This document shows, one piece after another, positions 41,207 through 48,397 of a stretch of 57,958 bases of DNA. The position numbers and the translations under genes are program-made. The notes under the pieces were generated by a model. It saw only the letters and a program-made list of their open reading frames with translations, made no database searches and was not told where the DNA came from. The DNA lies in IMG/VR virus record IMGVR_UViG_3300037842_000637, positions 1-57,958 of that record; one strand, given 5' to 3'. The DNA comes from a virus. How positions within the stretch are numbered: position 1 is the stretch's first letter; each line of letters starts with the position of its first letter.

Positions 41207-41776
41207 ATGCAGTTTACACTCGACACGACGGAGCTGACCGGACTGGTGCCTATCGAGCAGTGGTTCATTTTCCTGTTGGCTGTTGGCTGGATCGTTCGTG
41301 AGATATTCCTCATGAGCCACCTCAAGCGGCTGCGTCTGATGGACCAGATGAACAAGCGGTTGATGATGAAGATGCACCCGCGTGGATCGCTCCTGACGCA
41401 GAAGGAAGTCAACAAGCTGTTTCTGTTTACGGAATCGTTCGGCACGCTCGGTGGTGCGGGAATCTCTAACCTGATTGCTCAGACGACTTCCGAGCAGGCG
41501 TCCATTGCCGAAGCCAAGGGCATCCTGAAGCAACTCATGGAAGCCAAGCACCCGGACCCTGAAACCATCAGCGGTGCGACCATCGTCATCCCGGACGATC
41601 AGGTAGGCAACTTCCTCGCCCACATTGAAGTCGATGGATTCTCCGGTCAGGTGCTGCCCGGTCCGATGCCGAACTTCTCGTCAGTGAAAGTGCCGGTCAG
41701 TGAACCTGGCCAGATGCAGCCGCTGACCAAGTCGATCGCTACATGGGAGGCCATGAGGAAAGATGCCAGCAACTAA
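41207..41776 (+). CDS. Membrane-associated protein, unknown
   Basis: This gene encodes 189 residues, ATG 41207. One hydrophobic segment (about 12-38, 'LVPIEQWFIFLLAVGWIVREIFLM') is followed by a basic region ('HLKRLRLMDQMNKRLMMKMH') and a soluble C-terminal region that is helical then beta-rich. It may be anchored to the inner membrane. It overlaps the next gene by 14 bases. Confidence 0.62.
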   Translation: MQFTLDTTELTGLVPIEQWFIFLLAVGWIVREIFLMSHLKRLRLMDQMNKRLMMKMHPRGSLLTQKEVNKLFLFTESFGTLGGAGISNLIAQTTSEQASIAEAKGILKQLMEAKHPDPETISGATIVIPDDQVGNFLAHIEVDGFSGQVLPGPMPNFSSVKVPVSEPGQMQPLTKSIATWEAMRKDASN

Positions 41777-42209
41777 CCTCGTCCAGTTCCTCGCTGAACT
41801 GCCCACCAATCAGCGGGTGATCTTCTACACGTCGCGGCAGGAGAATGGCCAAATCCTCGGCTGCAAGGTCGAGAACCCGCAAGGCACTGTCTGCATCGGG
41901 TTCGCCGCCAGTTTCACCGGGGACCACAACGGCACCTCTCCCGGCTGGAACGATGAACTGGCCATCGGCCTGATCGACGCCGCTCAGCACGGCGGAATCT
42001 GGGAAGAACAACGCATCGCCAAAAAAGAAGCCGAACGGCGACAAGGGGCATGGACCACCCGCCGCAAGAACGATGCCATCCGGCGTCAAGCAGAAAAGGA
42101 CCGCGTAACGAGACTACACGAAGAACGACTCAACGAAATGACGAAGAAGCCACCGACTTCGCTGACTGGCTCGACCGAGAACACAGGGGGGCCAAGTGAC
42201 AAACCTTGA
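41763..42209 (+). CDS. Small protein, unknown
   Basis: This gene encodes 148 residues, ATG 41763 with GAGGAAAG immediately upstream. The N-terminal 80 residues look like an alpha/beta domain ('RVIFYTSRQENGQILGCKVENPQGTVCIGFAASFTGDH'), and the C-terminal half is a charged helix ('RRKNDAIRRQAEKDRVTRLHEERLNEM'). The function is unknown. Confidence 0.62.
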   Translation: MPATNLVQFLAELPTNQRVIFYTSRQENGQILGCKVENPQGTVCIGFAASFTGDHNGTSPGWNDELAIGLIDAAQHGGIWEEQRIAKKEAERRQGAWTTRRKNDAIRRQAEKDRVTRLHEERLNEMTKKPPTSLTGSTENTGGPSDKP

Positions 42210-42273
42210 ATGCTTCCTCACTGGGTTCATAATCGGAACTCTGTACTTCATCTGGAAGACATACCGGCGATGA
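42196..42273 (+). CDS. 25-residue membrane peptide
   Basis: GTG 42196 behind GGGGGG starts a 25-codon frame (MTNLECFLTGFIIGTLYFIW then KTYRR) that is almost wholly one hydrophobic span with a basic end. Its stop overlaps the next start (ATGA). The coupling and clean hydrophobicity favour a real small gene. Confidence 0.6.
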   Translation: MTNLECFLTGFIIGTLYFIWKTYRR

Positions 42274-42761
42274 CCAAACGGAAACCCGATGACCCCAAAA
42301 CCTTCAAGCGGTGCCGGGATTGCCTCGGTGACTTTCCGCCCAGAAAGATGTACCACGCCTCGGGACGCCGGTGCAGACAATGTGAACGACTACGGCAGCG
42401 AGTGCTCAGAGCTGAAGCCCGGTTCCATCCGAGCATCCCGCAGACTGCCAGACGGGTTGCTCAACAAGCCAGCGACCTCGACAAGTACGCCACCATCAAA
42501 CAACAGGCAGGACTCAACCAGGCTCTCGCCGTCATGGCCGCACTCACCGATGACATAGGCGGCCCACAGGAGTTTGCTGAATGGCTCATCCACCGCGTCG
42601 AACTCGCGGAAAGATACGCCGATGAGAAGACAGCACTACGCATGATGGGCATCGTCGCCACCATCGGCGGACTGACCACCATGCTGACACCCGACGAGGT
42701 CGAGTCACGGGCGGCCAGACTCGGAGCACGTCGATCCGTCAAATCAAGGAAAGACCGATGA
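42270..42761 (+). CDS. Zinc-finger protein, unknown
   Basis: This gene encodes 163 residues, ATG 42270. Residues about 14-40 have a Cys4-type finger (CRDCLGDFPPRKMYHASGRRCRQC). Helical regions follow ('SDLDKYATIKQQAGLNQALAVMAALTDDIGGPQEFAEWLIHRVELAERYADEKTALRMMGI') with a Lys/Arg-rich end. A DNA-binding or regulatory role is plausible. A longer start at 42210 is rejected because the internal ATGA junction is clean. Confidence 0.65.
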   Translation: MTKRKPDDPKTFKRCRDCLGDFPPRKMYHASGRRCRQCERLRQRVLRAEARFHPSIPQTARRVAQQASDLDKYATIKQQAGLNQALAVMAALTDDIGGPQEFAEWLIHRVELAERYADEKTALRMMGIVATIGGLTTMLTPDEVESRAARLGARRSVKSRKDR

Positions 42762-43009
42762 AACAACGCAAGTTAGCCGAAGCAATCGAAGCCTGCCGGA
42801 ACGCCGCCTACGAAGCCAGTGACTTCAGTCTGGGCCGTTGTATAGAACAGCTTGCACTCGAAGCTGCCGCAAGGTGCTCAGACTCCTACGAGAACGTAGA
42901 CGGAATTTACGACTGGCTGTTCGACGATGAGCACGCCATGAAACGACTGAAGGCGAACCGGACCAAACCCGAAGACGACCGCGTCACCAAACCAAGGAAA
43001 CCAAGATGA
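42758..43009 (+). CDS. Small protein A of a tandem duplicate pair
   Basis: This gene encodes 83 residues, ATG 42758 overlapping the upstream stop. It resembles the protein encoded at 43293: both share 'AIEACRNAAYEASDF' / 'ALEACRDAAFKAKDF' and a later 'ENVDGIYDWLFDDEHAMKRL' / 'NENYRWLWSDKEACKRI'. Its C-terminal PEDDRVTKPRKPR matches the end of the 96-residue protein. The function is unknown. Confidence 0.65.
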   Translation: MKQRKLAEAIEACRNAAYEASDFSLGRCIEQLALEAAARCSDSYENVDGIYDWLFDDEHAMKRLKANRTKPEDDRVTKPRKPR

Positions 43010-43296
43010 AAAACGCCATCTACCAATATGCCGGACTGACCGATGAGTGCTTACTGCTCAGAGACTGCGGACCGTGGGAACATCACCCCACGATCACCAA
43101 CGCAGCAGAACAGGTCGTCAAAGAAGTCGCACCAACACTCGGAAACCGACGACTCGAATACATCGACTCCGAAGGTGTAAGGTCTCAACTGCTCGTCAAG
43201 GACGAGTCCAACTACAAAGCCAAAGTCCCAACCGCCAGCCAGACACCCGACGAACCCGAAGACGACCGCGTCAAAGCACCAAGGAAACCACGATGA
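43006..43296 (+). CDS. Small protein between the duplicate pair, unknown
   Basis: This gene encodes 96 residues, ATG 43006. Compact N-terminal part ('NAIYQYAGLTDECLLLRDCGPWEHHPTITNAAEQVVKEV') and a basic PEDDRVKAPRKPR end that almost repeats the end of the preceding protein. The shared 3' end indicates duplication of a cassette boundary. Confidence 0.6.
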   Translation: MKNAIYQYAGLTDECLLLRDCGPWEHHPTITNAAEQVVKEVAPTLGNRRLEYIDSEGVRSQLLVKDESNYKAKVPTASQTPDEPEDDRVKAPRKPR

Positions 43297-43508
43297 CCCC
43301 AGAACAGGAACTCGCGAAAGCCCTCGAAGCCTGCCGGGACGCCGCCTTCAAAGCCAAAGACTTCAACGTCGCCATGCAGATCGAAGGACTCTCCGTCGAA
43401 GCTCAGGCTGTCGATGACTCGCCGGAATCCAACGAAAACTACCGCTGGCTATGGTCCGACAAGGAAGCCTGCAAACGAATCGGGGTCGAGCACAAGGACA
43501 GGACATGA
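43293..43508 (+). CDS. Small protein B of a tandem duplicate pair
   Basis: This gene encodes 71 residues, ATG 43293 overlapping the previous stop. It is a paralogue of the protein encoded at 42758 (see there) but lacks the basic end. The function is unknown. Confidence 0.62.
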   Translation: MTPEQELAKALEACRDAAFKAKDFNVAMQIEGLSVEAQAVDDSPESNENYRWLWSDKEACKRIGVEHKDRT

Positions 43509-43681
43509 CCGAACAATCACAGCAGTACCGCTGGCAGATTGCACAGAAGGCCGCTGGCAACTGCATCATCTGTGCGAAACCAAGAGGAAAAGACGGAACC
43601 AAGCGACACTGCCGGTTCCACGCCGATCGGCACTCACAGCAGAACCGGAAGTCGTTCCTCAAAATGAAGAAAGACCGATGA
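43505..43681 (+). CDS. Small Cys/His-rich protein
   Basis: This gene encodes 58 residues, ATG 43505 overlapping the previous stop. It has 'CIICAKPRGKDGTKRHCRFHADRHSQQNRKSF', a CxxC...CxxH layout like a tiny zinc finger or the small phage proteins with 'CIxCGKPR'. DNA or RNA binding is plausible. Confidence 0.6.
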   Translation: MTEQSQQYRWQIAQKAAGNCIICAKPRGKDGTKRHCRFHADRHSQQNRKSFLKMKKDR

Positions 43682-43746
43682 ACCGCTGGAGACCAGAACC
43701 TGCCCCCGATGACCATGACTGGTGGGTCACCATCCCTCAGCTCTAA
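43678..43746 (+). CDS. 22-residue peptide
   Basis: ATG 43678 overlaps the previous stop (ATGA) and ends at 43746. It encodes MNRWRPEPAPDDHDWWVTIP plus QL, rich in Trp and acidic residues. Coupling to the gene before it is the only support. Confidence 0.42.
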   Translation: MNRWRPEPAPDDHDWWVTIPQL

Positions 43747-43759
43747 GGACTCAGCCCCC

Positions 43760-43942
43760 ATGTTCCAGTGGCTTCGAAACCTGCTCGACAACAAGGACGG
43801 TGCTCCCATCAGGTTCTGGCAGCCTAAGCGGTGGGACTGGGAAGAAGAGCCGGACACCGAACCAGAACCGAAGCGACCGGCATGGTGCAACTGGCCCAAC
43901 CCATGCGGATGCTACGGCTGCCGCAATGAACCGAAGCTCTGA
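43760..43942 (+). CDS. Small Trp/Cys-rich protein
   Basis: This gene encodes 60 residues, ATG 43760 with AAGGA upstream. It has an acidic middle ('EEEPDTEPEPKRP') and a Cys-rich end (CNWPNPCGCYGC) that may bind metal. It is the last gene of the rightward early block. Confidence 0.55.
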   Translation: MFQWLRNLLDNKDGAPIRFWQPKRWDWEEEPDTEPEPKRPAWCNWPNPCGCYGCRNEPKL

Positions 43943-43950
43943 CTTGCACC

Positions 43951-43974
43951 AAATCGGAACCGCACTTCCGTTTT
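43951..43974 (+). terminator. Probable terminator at end of early block
   Basis: A five-pair stem CGGAA / TTCCG (43955-43959, 43966-43970) around CCGCAC is flanked by AAA on one side and TTTT on the other, so it could stop transcription from either direction. It lies between convergent genes ending at 43942 and 44024. Confidence 0.55.
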
Positions 43975-44023
43975 GGGGCGATGTGGGGCAATGTGGCCGC
44001 CTACCGCATTCAAGTGAACCCGG

Positions 44024-44737
44024 TCAGCCGAGTGTCTTGAAATCCGACCGACGAAGACCCAAGTGGGAAAGCTGGTCCTGAGTCGGGAGCATACTCAGGA
44101 CCAGCGAACCCGGCTTCATCCGCTCGTAGTGGTGCTCAACCCGGTGACAGGTCGGGCACAACAGCAGGCACTTGTCGCACTCAGTCATCACCTCCCTGAA
44201 ACGCAGACCGAAGTCCGCACAAGTGCTCAATGCACTGACCATCTTCGAAATCTGACCGGACTTCTCCGATGGATCGCGGTGGTGGAACTCCAGCACCGAC
44301 TGAAACTCGCGATAACCACACTTTTCGCAGCATCCACCCGAGTAATGCACCAGAACACGCTTTAGAATCTGCCTGCCAACAGTCTGACGCCTGGTTCGAA
44401 GGGCAGAGTTGATACGACGCTCGTCAGCAGCCCTGGCCCTCTCGATAGCACCAGCACGACGGGTCGCTGCACGCTGCTCACTAGACAATGCAACAGCGGC
44501 CACACGAGCACGCTTCGCTACATCCTTGCGAGCACGCTTCGCTACCTCATAAGGCTCATTGTATCGCCGCTCAAGCTCAGGAATCAGCACCTTCGAGAAA
44601 TCATCAGACCGGGACAGGATACGGGCCAGACCCGCTGGAGTGTATCCAATATCCGCTGCCCATGCTGTGACCGTTCGAGTAACACCACCGTGCTCGACAA
44701 CACTATCTGGCCAATACTTCTCGATGATCCTGCTCAT
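44024..44737 (-). CDS. HNH endonuclease
   Basis: This gene encodes 237 residues, ATG 44737 behind GGGGGG; a longer form to 44881 is less likely. An N-terminal helical region (1-75) includes 'WAADIGYTPAGLARILSRS', possibly a DNA-binding helix-turn-helix. A repeated basic region ('KRARKDVAKRARVAA') follows. The C-terminal HNH has 'CCEKCGY...LEFHHRDPSEKS', then 'CLLLCPTCHRVEHH': two CxxC pairs, His-His and the last His. It is leftward, between two rightward blocks, typical of a mobile (homing-type) nuclease. Confidence 0.82.
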   Translation of the reverse strand: MSRIIEKYWPDSVVEHGGVTRTVTAWAADIGYTPAGLARILSRSDDFSKVLIPELERRYNEPYEVAKRARKDVAKRARVAAVALSSEQRAATRRAGAIERARAADERRINSALRTRRQTVGRQILKRVLVHYSGGCCEKCGYREFQSVLEFHHRDPSEKSGQISKMVSALSTCADFGLRFREVMTECDKCLLLCPTCHRVEHHYERMKPGSLVLSMLPTQDQLSHLGLRRSDFKTLG

Positions 44738-45317
44738 TGAACCCCCCAGTATAAAACGAATGTGAGCTGAGTAATGTATACGTGTGCCGGGGGGTGGGTC
44801 AAGCCGTTTTGAGCATAAAGCGGCAGACTTGAACCTATCAATATACAGGCCCGAACTGAATGGGGGGGTTCGGGGGTTCACATCAGCGGGAATTGATGCG
44901 TTCCGGCCTGTTTTCGTAAGTCGTTGCAGCGTAACGACTTAGCTACACTCAAGGCGACGGCAGACGATCGTCTGGAGACCTGGGGGACGAAATCACCTGC
45001 AATTCTAGCCCCGATTCTCGCCTCATTCTGCACAAATGAGCGGAAGCACTAGCACCCACAACGTCACCAGACGGACAGAACAGCCCCTAAAACGCACGGA
45101 TACCAGTTCAGACGACCTCACACCCACGAAACCAATTCAATCACGCAGGCCAGCATTACCCACGAAATGGAGACGCCGCCTGTCCTGTCGCCTGTCCTGT
45201 CTCAGTCTACTATGCAAGACGACTGAAGCTCCGCGGTCAGAACGTCCACCCCGGTAGACATTGGCCACCGGCCACAATTCCAGGCACGACGACGCACCCG
45301 CAGAAAATCACGGCACG
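44738..45317. other. Gene-free region with inverted repeats
   Basis: About 580 bases lack a convincing gene. Two clear inverted repeats occur: a nine-base-arm dyad TAAGTCGTT-N7-AACGACTTA (44917-44941) and a 14-base palindrome CAGACGATCGTCTG (44961-44974). The rest is GC-mixed with short spurious frames and a duplicated CTGTCGCCTGTCCTGTC-like stretch at about 45180-45200. It is a candidate control, origin or recombination site. Confidence 0.6.
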
Positions 45318-45353
45318 AAAAAACCCCTAGTGCATCCGAGGACACACTAGGGG
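45318..45353 (-). terminator. Rho-independent terminator for leftward basic-protein gene
   Basis: A perfect nine-pair stem CCCCTAGTG / CACTAGGGG (45324-45332, 45345-45353) is followed leftward by six U. It ends the transcript of the 158-residue gene. Confidence 0.9.
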
Positions 45354-45381
45354 ATTCATAAGCTACGCGGCTGACTGGTGA

Positions 45382-45858
45382 CTACTCCGCCGCGTTGGCC
45401 CCGTCACACTGAGCAATGATCTTTTTGCAGGCGGCCAGGTTATCAACCACCGTCCTGATTTTTTCAATGTTCACGTAGTCGTGCCGAGTCTGCTTGCCAG
45501 CGTACTTCGCAGGCAGGATGCCAATCTGTGCCGGCCACATGCCAGCACCAGGGCCAGTGATCGGAACAGGTGGCTTGCTGCCTTTGATCATCTTTACCGC
45601 ACGCTCAACGAACACCACAGGCGGCAATGCCTTGCCAGCTTTCTTTGGTGCTTTCTTTGTGGCTTTCTTTGTGGCGGCCAGTTCTGCCTTGAGTGCTTCA
45701 ATGGTCGCAGCATTCTCCGCAGCTTGGGTGGCAGCGATGGCAGCACCTTGAGTCTCCACCAGCGAACCGAGTAAAGCCTTAAAGCCTGGATCGGCCATCA
45801 TTGCAGACATGGTCGCGGCGGGATCGGCCAGAGTTTCCGTTGTAGTTGCTTTAGTCAT
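45382..45858 (-). CDS. Basic histone-H1-like protein
   Basis: This gene encodes 158 residues, starting ATG 45858 with GGAG upstream; a TTG at 45879 is also in frame. The N-terminal half is Ala/Thr-rich and helical ('ETQGAAIAATQAAENAATIEALKAELAAT'). Then comes a basic KKATKKAPKKAGKALPP linker, as in H1- or HU-like tails. The C-terminus has 'AVKMIKGSKPPVPITGPGAGMWPAQIGILPAKYAGKQTRHDYVN', a compact region, and 'DNLAACKKIIAQCDGA'. DNA compaction or regulation is plausible. Confidence 0.66.
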   Translation of the reverse strand: MTKATTTETLADPAATMSAMMADPGFKALLGSLVETQGAAIAATQAAENAATIEALKAELAATKKATKKAPKKAGKALPPVVFVERAVKMIKGSKPPVPITGPGAGMWPAQIGILPAKYAGKQTRHDYVNIEKIRTVVDNLAACKKIIAQCDGANAAE

Positions 45859-45917
45859 CAGATCATTCTCCACAGTCAAAAGAAATCGAACAGCATCCGA
45901 GCGAACAACGCCCGAAC

Positions 45918-46460
45918 CTACGCTTCAACCGCATTGCATTCACGAGCAGCAAAGAACGCCGCGAAATCATCAGCATCGTCTCTCAGTTCAATCGAAGTAG
46001 CACCCGATGCACGCACCACCGATGCACGCTCGTGAATCACTTGATCCCGTTGTGCATTATTGAGATTGAACCAGCGATTGCGGGATGCAGTCTCATAAGG
46101 TAAAGCCGGAGCGAACGAAGCACCCTTGACACCGTAGCGGCCAGAGACTCCGTATCGCTTGCCAACCTCCAGCGATTGCACTCGCCGTTGATCAGCCTGC
46201 AACCATTCAGCATGACAGGCGGCGACATTCTCTTCACTCAATTCAGACTCAGAGCGAAGCACCTGTTTCTTTTGTTCGGCCAGGTAGTCACAAGCCCCAC
46301 GCCAAACGGCCAGTGATGCCGTTGCACTGTCATTTGTGCAGCGATAGCAAACATGAGCAGCGATATCCTGTTTGGCGTCATCAGACAGGAAAGCACCCTG
46401 CAACCGCTTACGAACTACGGACACAGCACAAGCAATCAATTCTTCCGTTGCTTCAATCAC
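45918..46460 (-). CDS. Leftward protein, unknown
   Basis: This gene encodes 180 residues. GTG 46460 behind GGAGGT is preferred over the longer form to 46493. It is helical and charged, with a 'CYRCTND' pair near residue 38 and 'VWRGACDYLAEQKKQVLRSESELSEENVAACHAEW'. The C-terminal half is less structured. It lies 59 bases upstream of the H1-like gene, probably in the same transcript. Confidence 0.6.
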   Translation of the reverse strand: MIEATEELIACAVSVVRKRLQGAFLSDDAKQDIAAHVCYRCTNDSATASLAVWRGACDYLAEQKKQVLRSESELSEENVAACHAEWLQADQRRVQSLEVGKRYGVSGRYGVKGASFAPALPYETASRNRWFNLNNAQRDQVIHERASVVRASGATSIELRDDADDFAAFFAARECNAVEA

Positions 46461-46611
46461 GTCAGCACCTCCGATCGAGTTAAGAAAAAACAAACACCGA
46501 GACCCTTATACCTCAGTAACATCGACCAAGTACACAGCAATTCTTACGAAGTTGCAAAGATTCCCAAAATAAAACTAGGCGGCCTCCCTGCAATAGCTTG
46601 GGGATCGGTAC

Positions 46612-46669
46612 GACCAGACCGAGTGACCAGACCGAACCACCAACAGACAGGAGACCGAGTGACCAGACC
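46612..46669. repeat. Direct repeats (GACCAGACC family)
   Basis: GACCGAGTGACCAGACC occurs at 46617-46633 and 46653-46669, spaced 36 bases, and GACCAGACC occurs three times (46612, 46625, 46661). They may be operator or iteron sites. Confidence 0.72.
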
Positions 46670-46771
46670 AAAACCGCTGCACTGTTCTACCATGCTACCA
46701 CACCGAACCACGCCCCGAATTCCGACCGACTTTGACGCCTGCTGAGCACCAAAAAGCTGTGTATTTCGGCC

Positions 46772-46806
46772 TGAAGCCGCCAGTATCAAGGCTTGAAGCC
46801 GCCAGT
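46772..46806. repeat. 13-bp direct repeats spaced 22 bases
   Basis: TGAAGCCGCCAGT is at 46772-46784 and 46794-46806, spaced 22 bases, about two helical turns. It lies right before the -35 box of the promoter at 46811, so it is a good operator candidate. Confidence 0.72.
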
Positions 46807-46810
46807 CTGA

Positions 46811-46838
46811 TTGCTTACTATGCCACCAACATTACACT
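46811..46838 (+). promoter_or_regulatory. Sigma-70-like promoter for MoxR/VWA block
   Basis: TTGCTT (46811-46816), 16-base spacer, TACACT (46833-46838). A transcript would begin just before the first copy of the TAGAAAGAGCTTGG leader element, which is therefore in the 5' untranslated region. Confidence 0.6.
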
Positions 46839-46847
46839 AATCACGCC

Positions 46848-46912
46848 TAGAAAGAGCTTGGCCAACGGTACGTTTTCGGTGTTGGTTCGGTGTTCGAATC
46901 GACCCACAATTT
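46848..46912 (+). promoter_or_regulatory. Repeated leader element, copy 1
   Basis: TAGAAAGAGCTTGG, four variable bases, CGGTACGTTT, then a hairpin with an eight-pair stem TTGGTTCG / CGAATCGA around a GTGTT loop, and outer GTG/CAC pairs with a bulge. Copies 2 (48312) and 3 (49803) share both boxes and the hairpin with compensated stem changes. It is a candidate regulatory RNA, in front of the MoxR gene. Confidence 0.8.
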
Positions 46913-46934
46913 CCCCTCTTATGGAGATGACGAG

Positions 46935-48023
46935 ATGAGTATTAGTCTGCTGCGAAGCACGGTGAAGGCGTCACTGATCGAACGTGATGCCGAGGTCGAC
47001 ATGCTGGTTCTGGGCTACCTGTCCGGTCAGCACGTCAACCTCTGCGGCGAACCTGGCACGGCGAAGTCGCTGCTGGTCGACAACTTCATGGCCGCTATCA
47101 GCGGTTGTGAGTTCTTCTCGGCCTTGATGCACAAGTTTGTGCCACCGGAAGAGGTGCAAGGGCCGCTCAAACTGTCGGAAATGAAGAATGACAAGTACGA
47201 GCGGAACACTACTGGTTACTTGCCGTTGGCTGAGTTCGCTTTTCTGGACGAGATTTGGAAGTCGAGTCCGGCCATCTTGAACACCCTGCTCCGCTTGCTG
47301 AATGAAAGGAAGTTCCGAAATGGAAACGTCATGCTCGACACTCCGCTACGCTCTGCCGTTTCCGCCAGTAATGAGTATCCGATCGGTGAGTCGTTCGCCA
47401 CGACCGGAGCACTGTTCGACAGGTTCCTGCTGCGGAGCGATGTGCGGCCAGTGTCTCAAGGTCGCTGGCATGACCTGGTATTCGGGACGCTGCCGGAAGT
47501 TTCGCCGGTTATCAGCATGGCTGAGTTCGACGCTGAAGCTGCGAAGGTGCCGATGATGCCCTGGTCGGTCGACGCCAAGTCAGCCTACATTCAGATTGCT
47601 TATGCAATCGCCGCTGACGGAGTCAAGTTCGGCAATCGCCGCCTCCGAGCTTCAGCAAGTGTCTGCCAGGCTTCAGCAGTGATGAATGAGCACTCTCAGG
47701 TCGAGGTCAGTGACCTGGAACCGCTGAAGTACACTCTGTGGGTCCACCCTGATCAGCAGAAGGACGTCCACAAGCTGGTGACTAAGATTTCGAATCCCAG
47801 TGGTCAGGAAGTCCTGGACATCGTCGCCAACGCTGATGAGCTGTTTGCAAGCTGCACTGACTCGAACTCCCTTGGGACGTTCAAGGCACTTCAGAAGGTG
47901 CAGATCAGCATTGCAAGTCTGGACGCCATGAAGGGGAACGATCAGGCCGACGCTGCCAAGGCAGTGATCAAGGAGCGGCTTGAGAAGCTGAGCAGTGAGG
48001 TCTTCGGGCTTCAGAAGTCCTAA
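46935..48023 (+). CDS. MoxR-type AAA+ ATPase
   Basis: This gene encodes 362 residues, ATG 46935 with GGAG upstream. Walker A is GEPGTAKS (about 38-45), and Walker B 'FAFLDEIWKS' is at about 100-108. 'SASNE' is sensor 1 and 'LFDRFLLR' an arginine-finger region. The C-terminal half is helical. MoxR ATPases act as remodelling chaperones with VWA-domain partners that recognise substrates. Its VWA partner is two genes downstream. Confidence 0.88.
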   Translation: MSISLLRSTVKASLIERDAEVDMLVLGYLSGQHVNLCGEPGTAKSLLVDNFMAAISGCEFFSALMHKFVPPEEVQGPLKLSEMKNDKYERNTTGYLPLAEFAFLDEIWKSSPAILNTLLRLLNERKFRNGNVMLDTPLRSAVSASNEYPIGESFATTGALFDRFLLRSDVRPVSQGRWHDLVFGTLPEVSPVISMAEFDAEAAKVPMMPWSVDAKSAYIQIAYAIAADGVKFGNRRLRASASVCQASAVMNEHSQVEVSDLEPLKYTLWVHPDQQKDVHKLVTKISNPSGQEVLDIVANADELFASCTDSNSLGTFKALQKVQISIASLDAMKGNDQADAAKAVIKERLEKLSSEVFGLQKS

Positions 48024-48032
48024 GCAGAGGGG

Positions 48033-48077
48033 CGTCGGGTTTCGGCCCGGCGTTAATGCACTGACCAGCGTGGTCAG
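48033..48077. other. Two hairpins after moxR
   Basis: CGTCGGG-TTTCGG-CCCGGCG (48033-48052) and CTGACCA-GCG-TGGTCAG (48061-48077) are strong stems with no T run. They lie in the gap between the MoxR gene and the 67-residue gene and may stabilise or process the mRNA. Confidence 0.65.
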
Positions 48078-48110
48078 CGGTCCCAAGTCCGCAGTTTGGA
48101 GAATGAAGCG

Positions 48111-48314
48111 ATGCCGGAAGTCACGAAGTACAAGCTGGAGGTGTTGTCTGAAGCCAATGCCCTGACGCTGGGCGTCAGCATGGATGAGTTCGACACTGAC
48201 GCCGTGGACGCTGCGAAGTACAGGTTCCTGTGCGATGACCTGGACAGTGATGAGCTGATCGCGATCATCGAAGACGTGGTCAACTCGTATCACCCTGAGT
48301 TTCCACCCGCGTAG
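48111..48314 (+). CDS. Small acidic protein between MoxR and VWA, unknown
   Basis: This gene encodes 67 residues, ATG 48111 with GGAG upstream (alternative TTG 48096). Acidic and helical ('SMDEFDTDAVDAAKYRFLCDDLDSDELIAIIEDVV'). Its stop codon TAG is the first three bases of leader copy 2. It may be an accessory factor of the MoxR/VWA pair. Confidence 0.6.
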   Translation: MPEVTKYKLEVLSEANALTLGVSMDEFDTDAVDAAKYRFLCDDLDSDELIAIIEDVVNSYHPEFPPA

Positions 48315-48374
48315 AAAGAGCTTGGTCGACGGTACGTTTCGAGTGTGGTCCGGTGGTCGAACCACAACCTACCC
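48312..48374 (+). promoter_or_regulatory. Repeated leader element, copy 2
   Basis: Same boxes as copy 1 (TAGAAAGAGCTTGG ... CGGTACGTTT) followed by a hairpin TGTGGT / ACCACA plus inner CG pairs around a GTGGT loop. It overlaps the upstream stop codon and precedes the VWA gene. Confidence 0.8.
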
Positions 48375-48397
48375 CCATTTACTACAAGGAGACGCTA

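Larger units (their letters stand above)
46461..46934. other. Control region between divergent operons
   Basis: About 470 bases between leftward 46460 and rightward 46935. It holds two sets of direct repeats (46612-46669 and 46772-46806), a promoter and the first copy of a repeated leader element (46848 onward). No gene is convincing here. Confidence 0.7.

Noticed and set aside
46353-46745. 130-residue frame opposite the leftward 180-residue gene
   Set aside because: Its composition is implausible (Thr/Arg/Asn-rich) and it covers the repeats of the control region.
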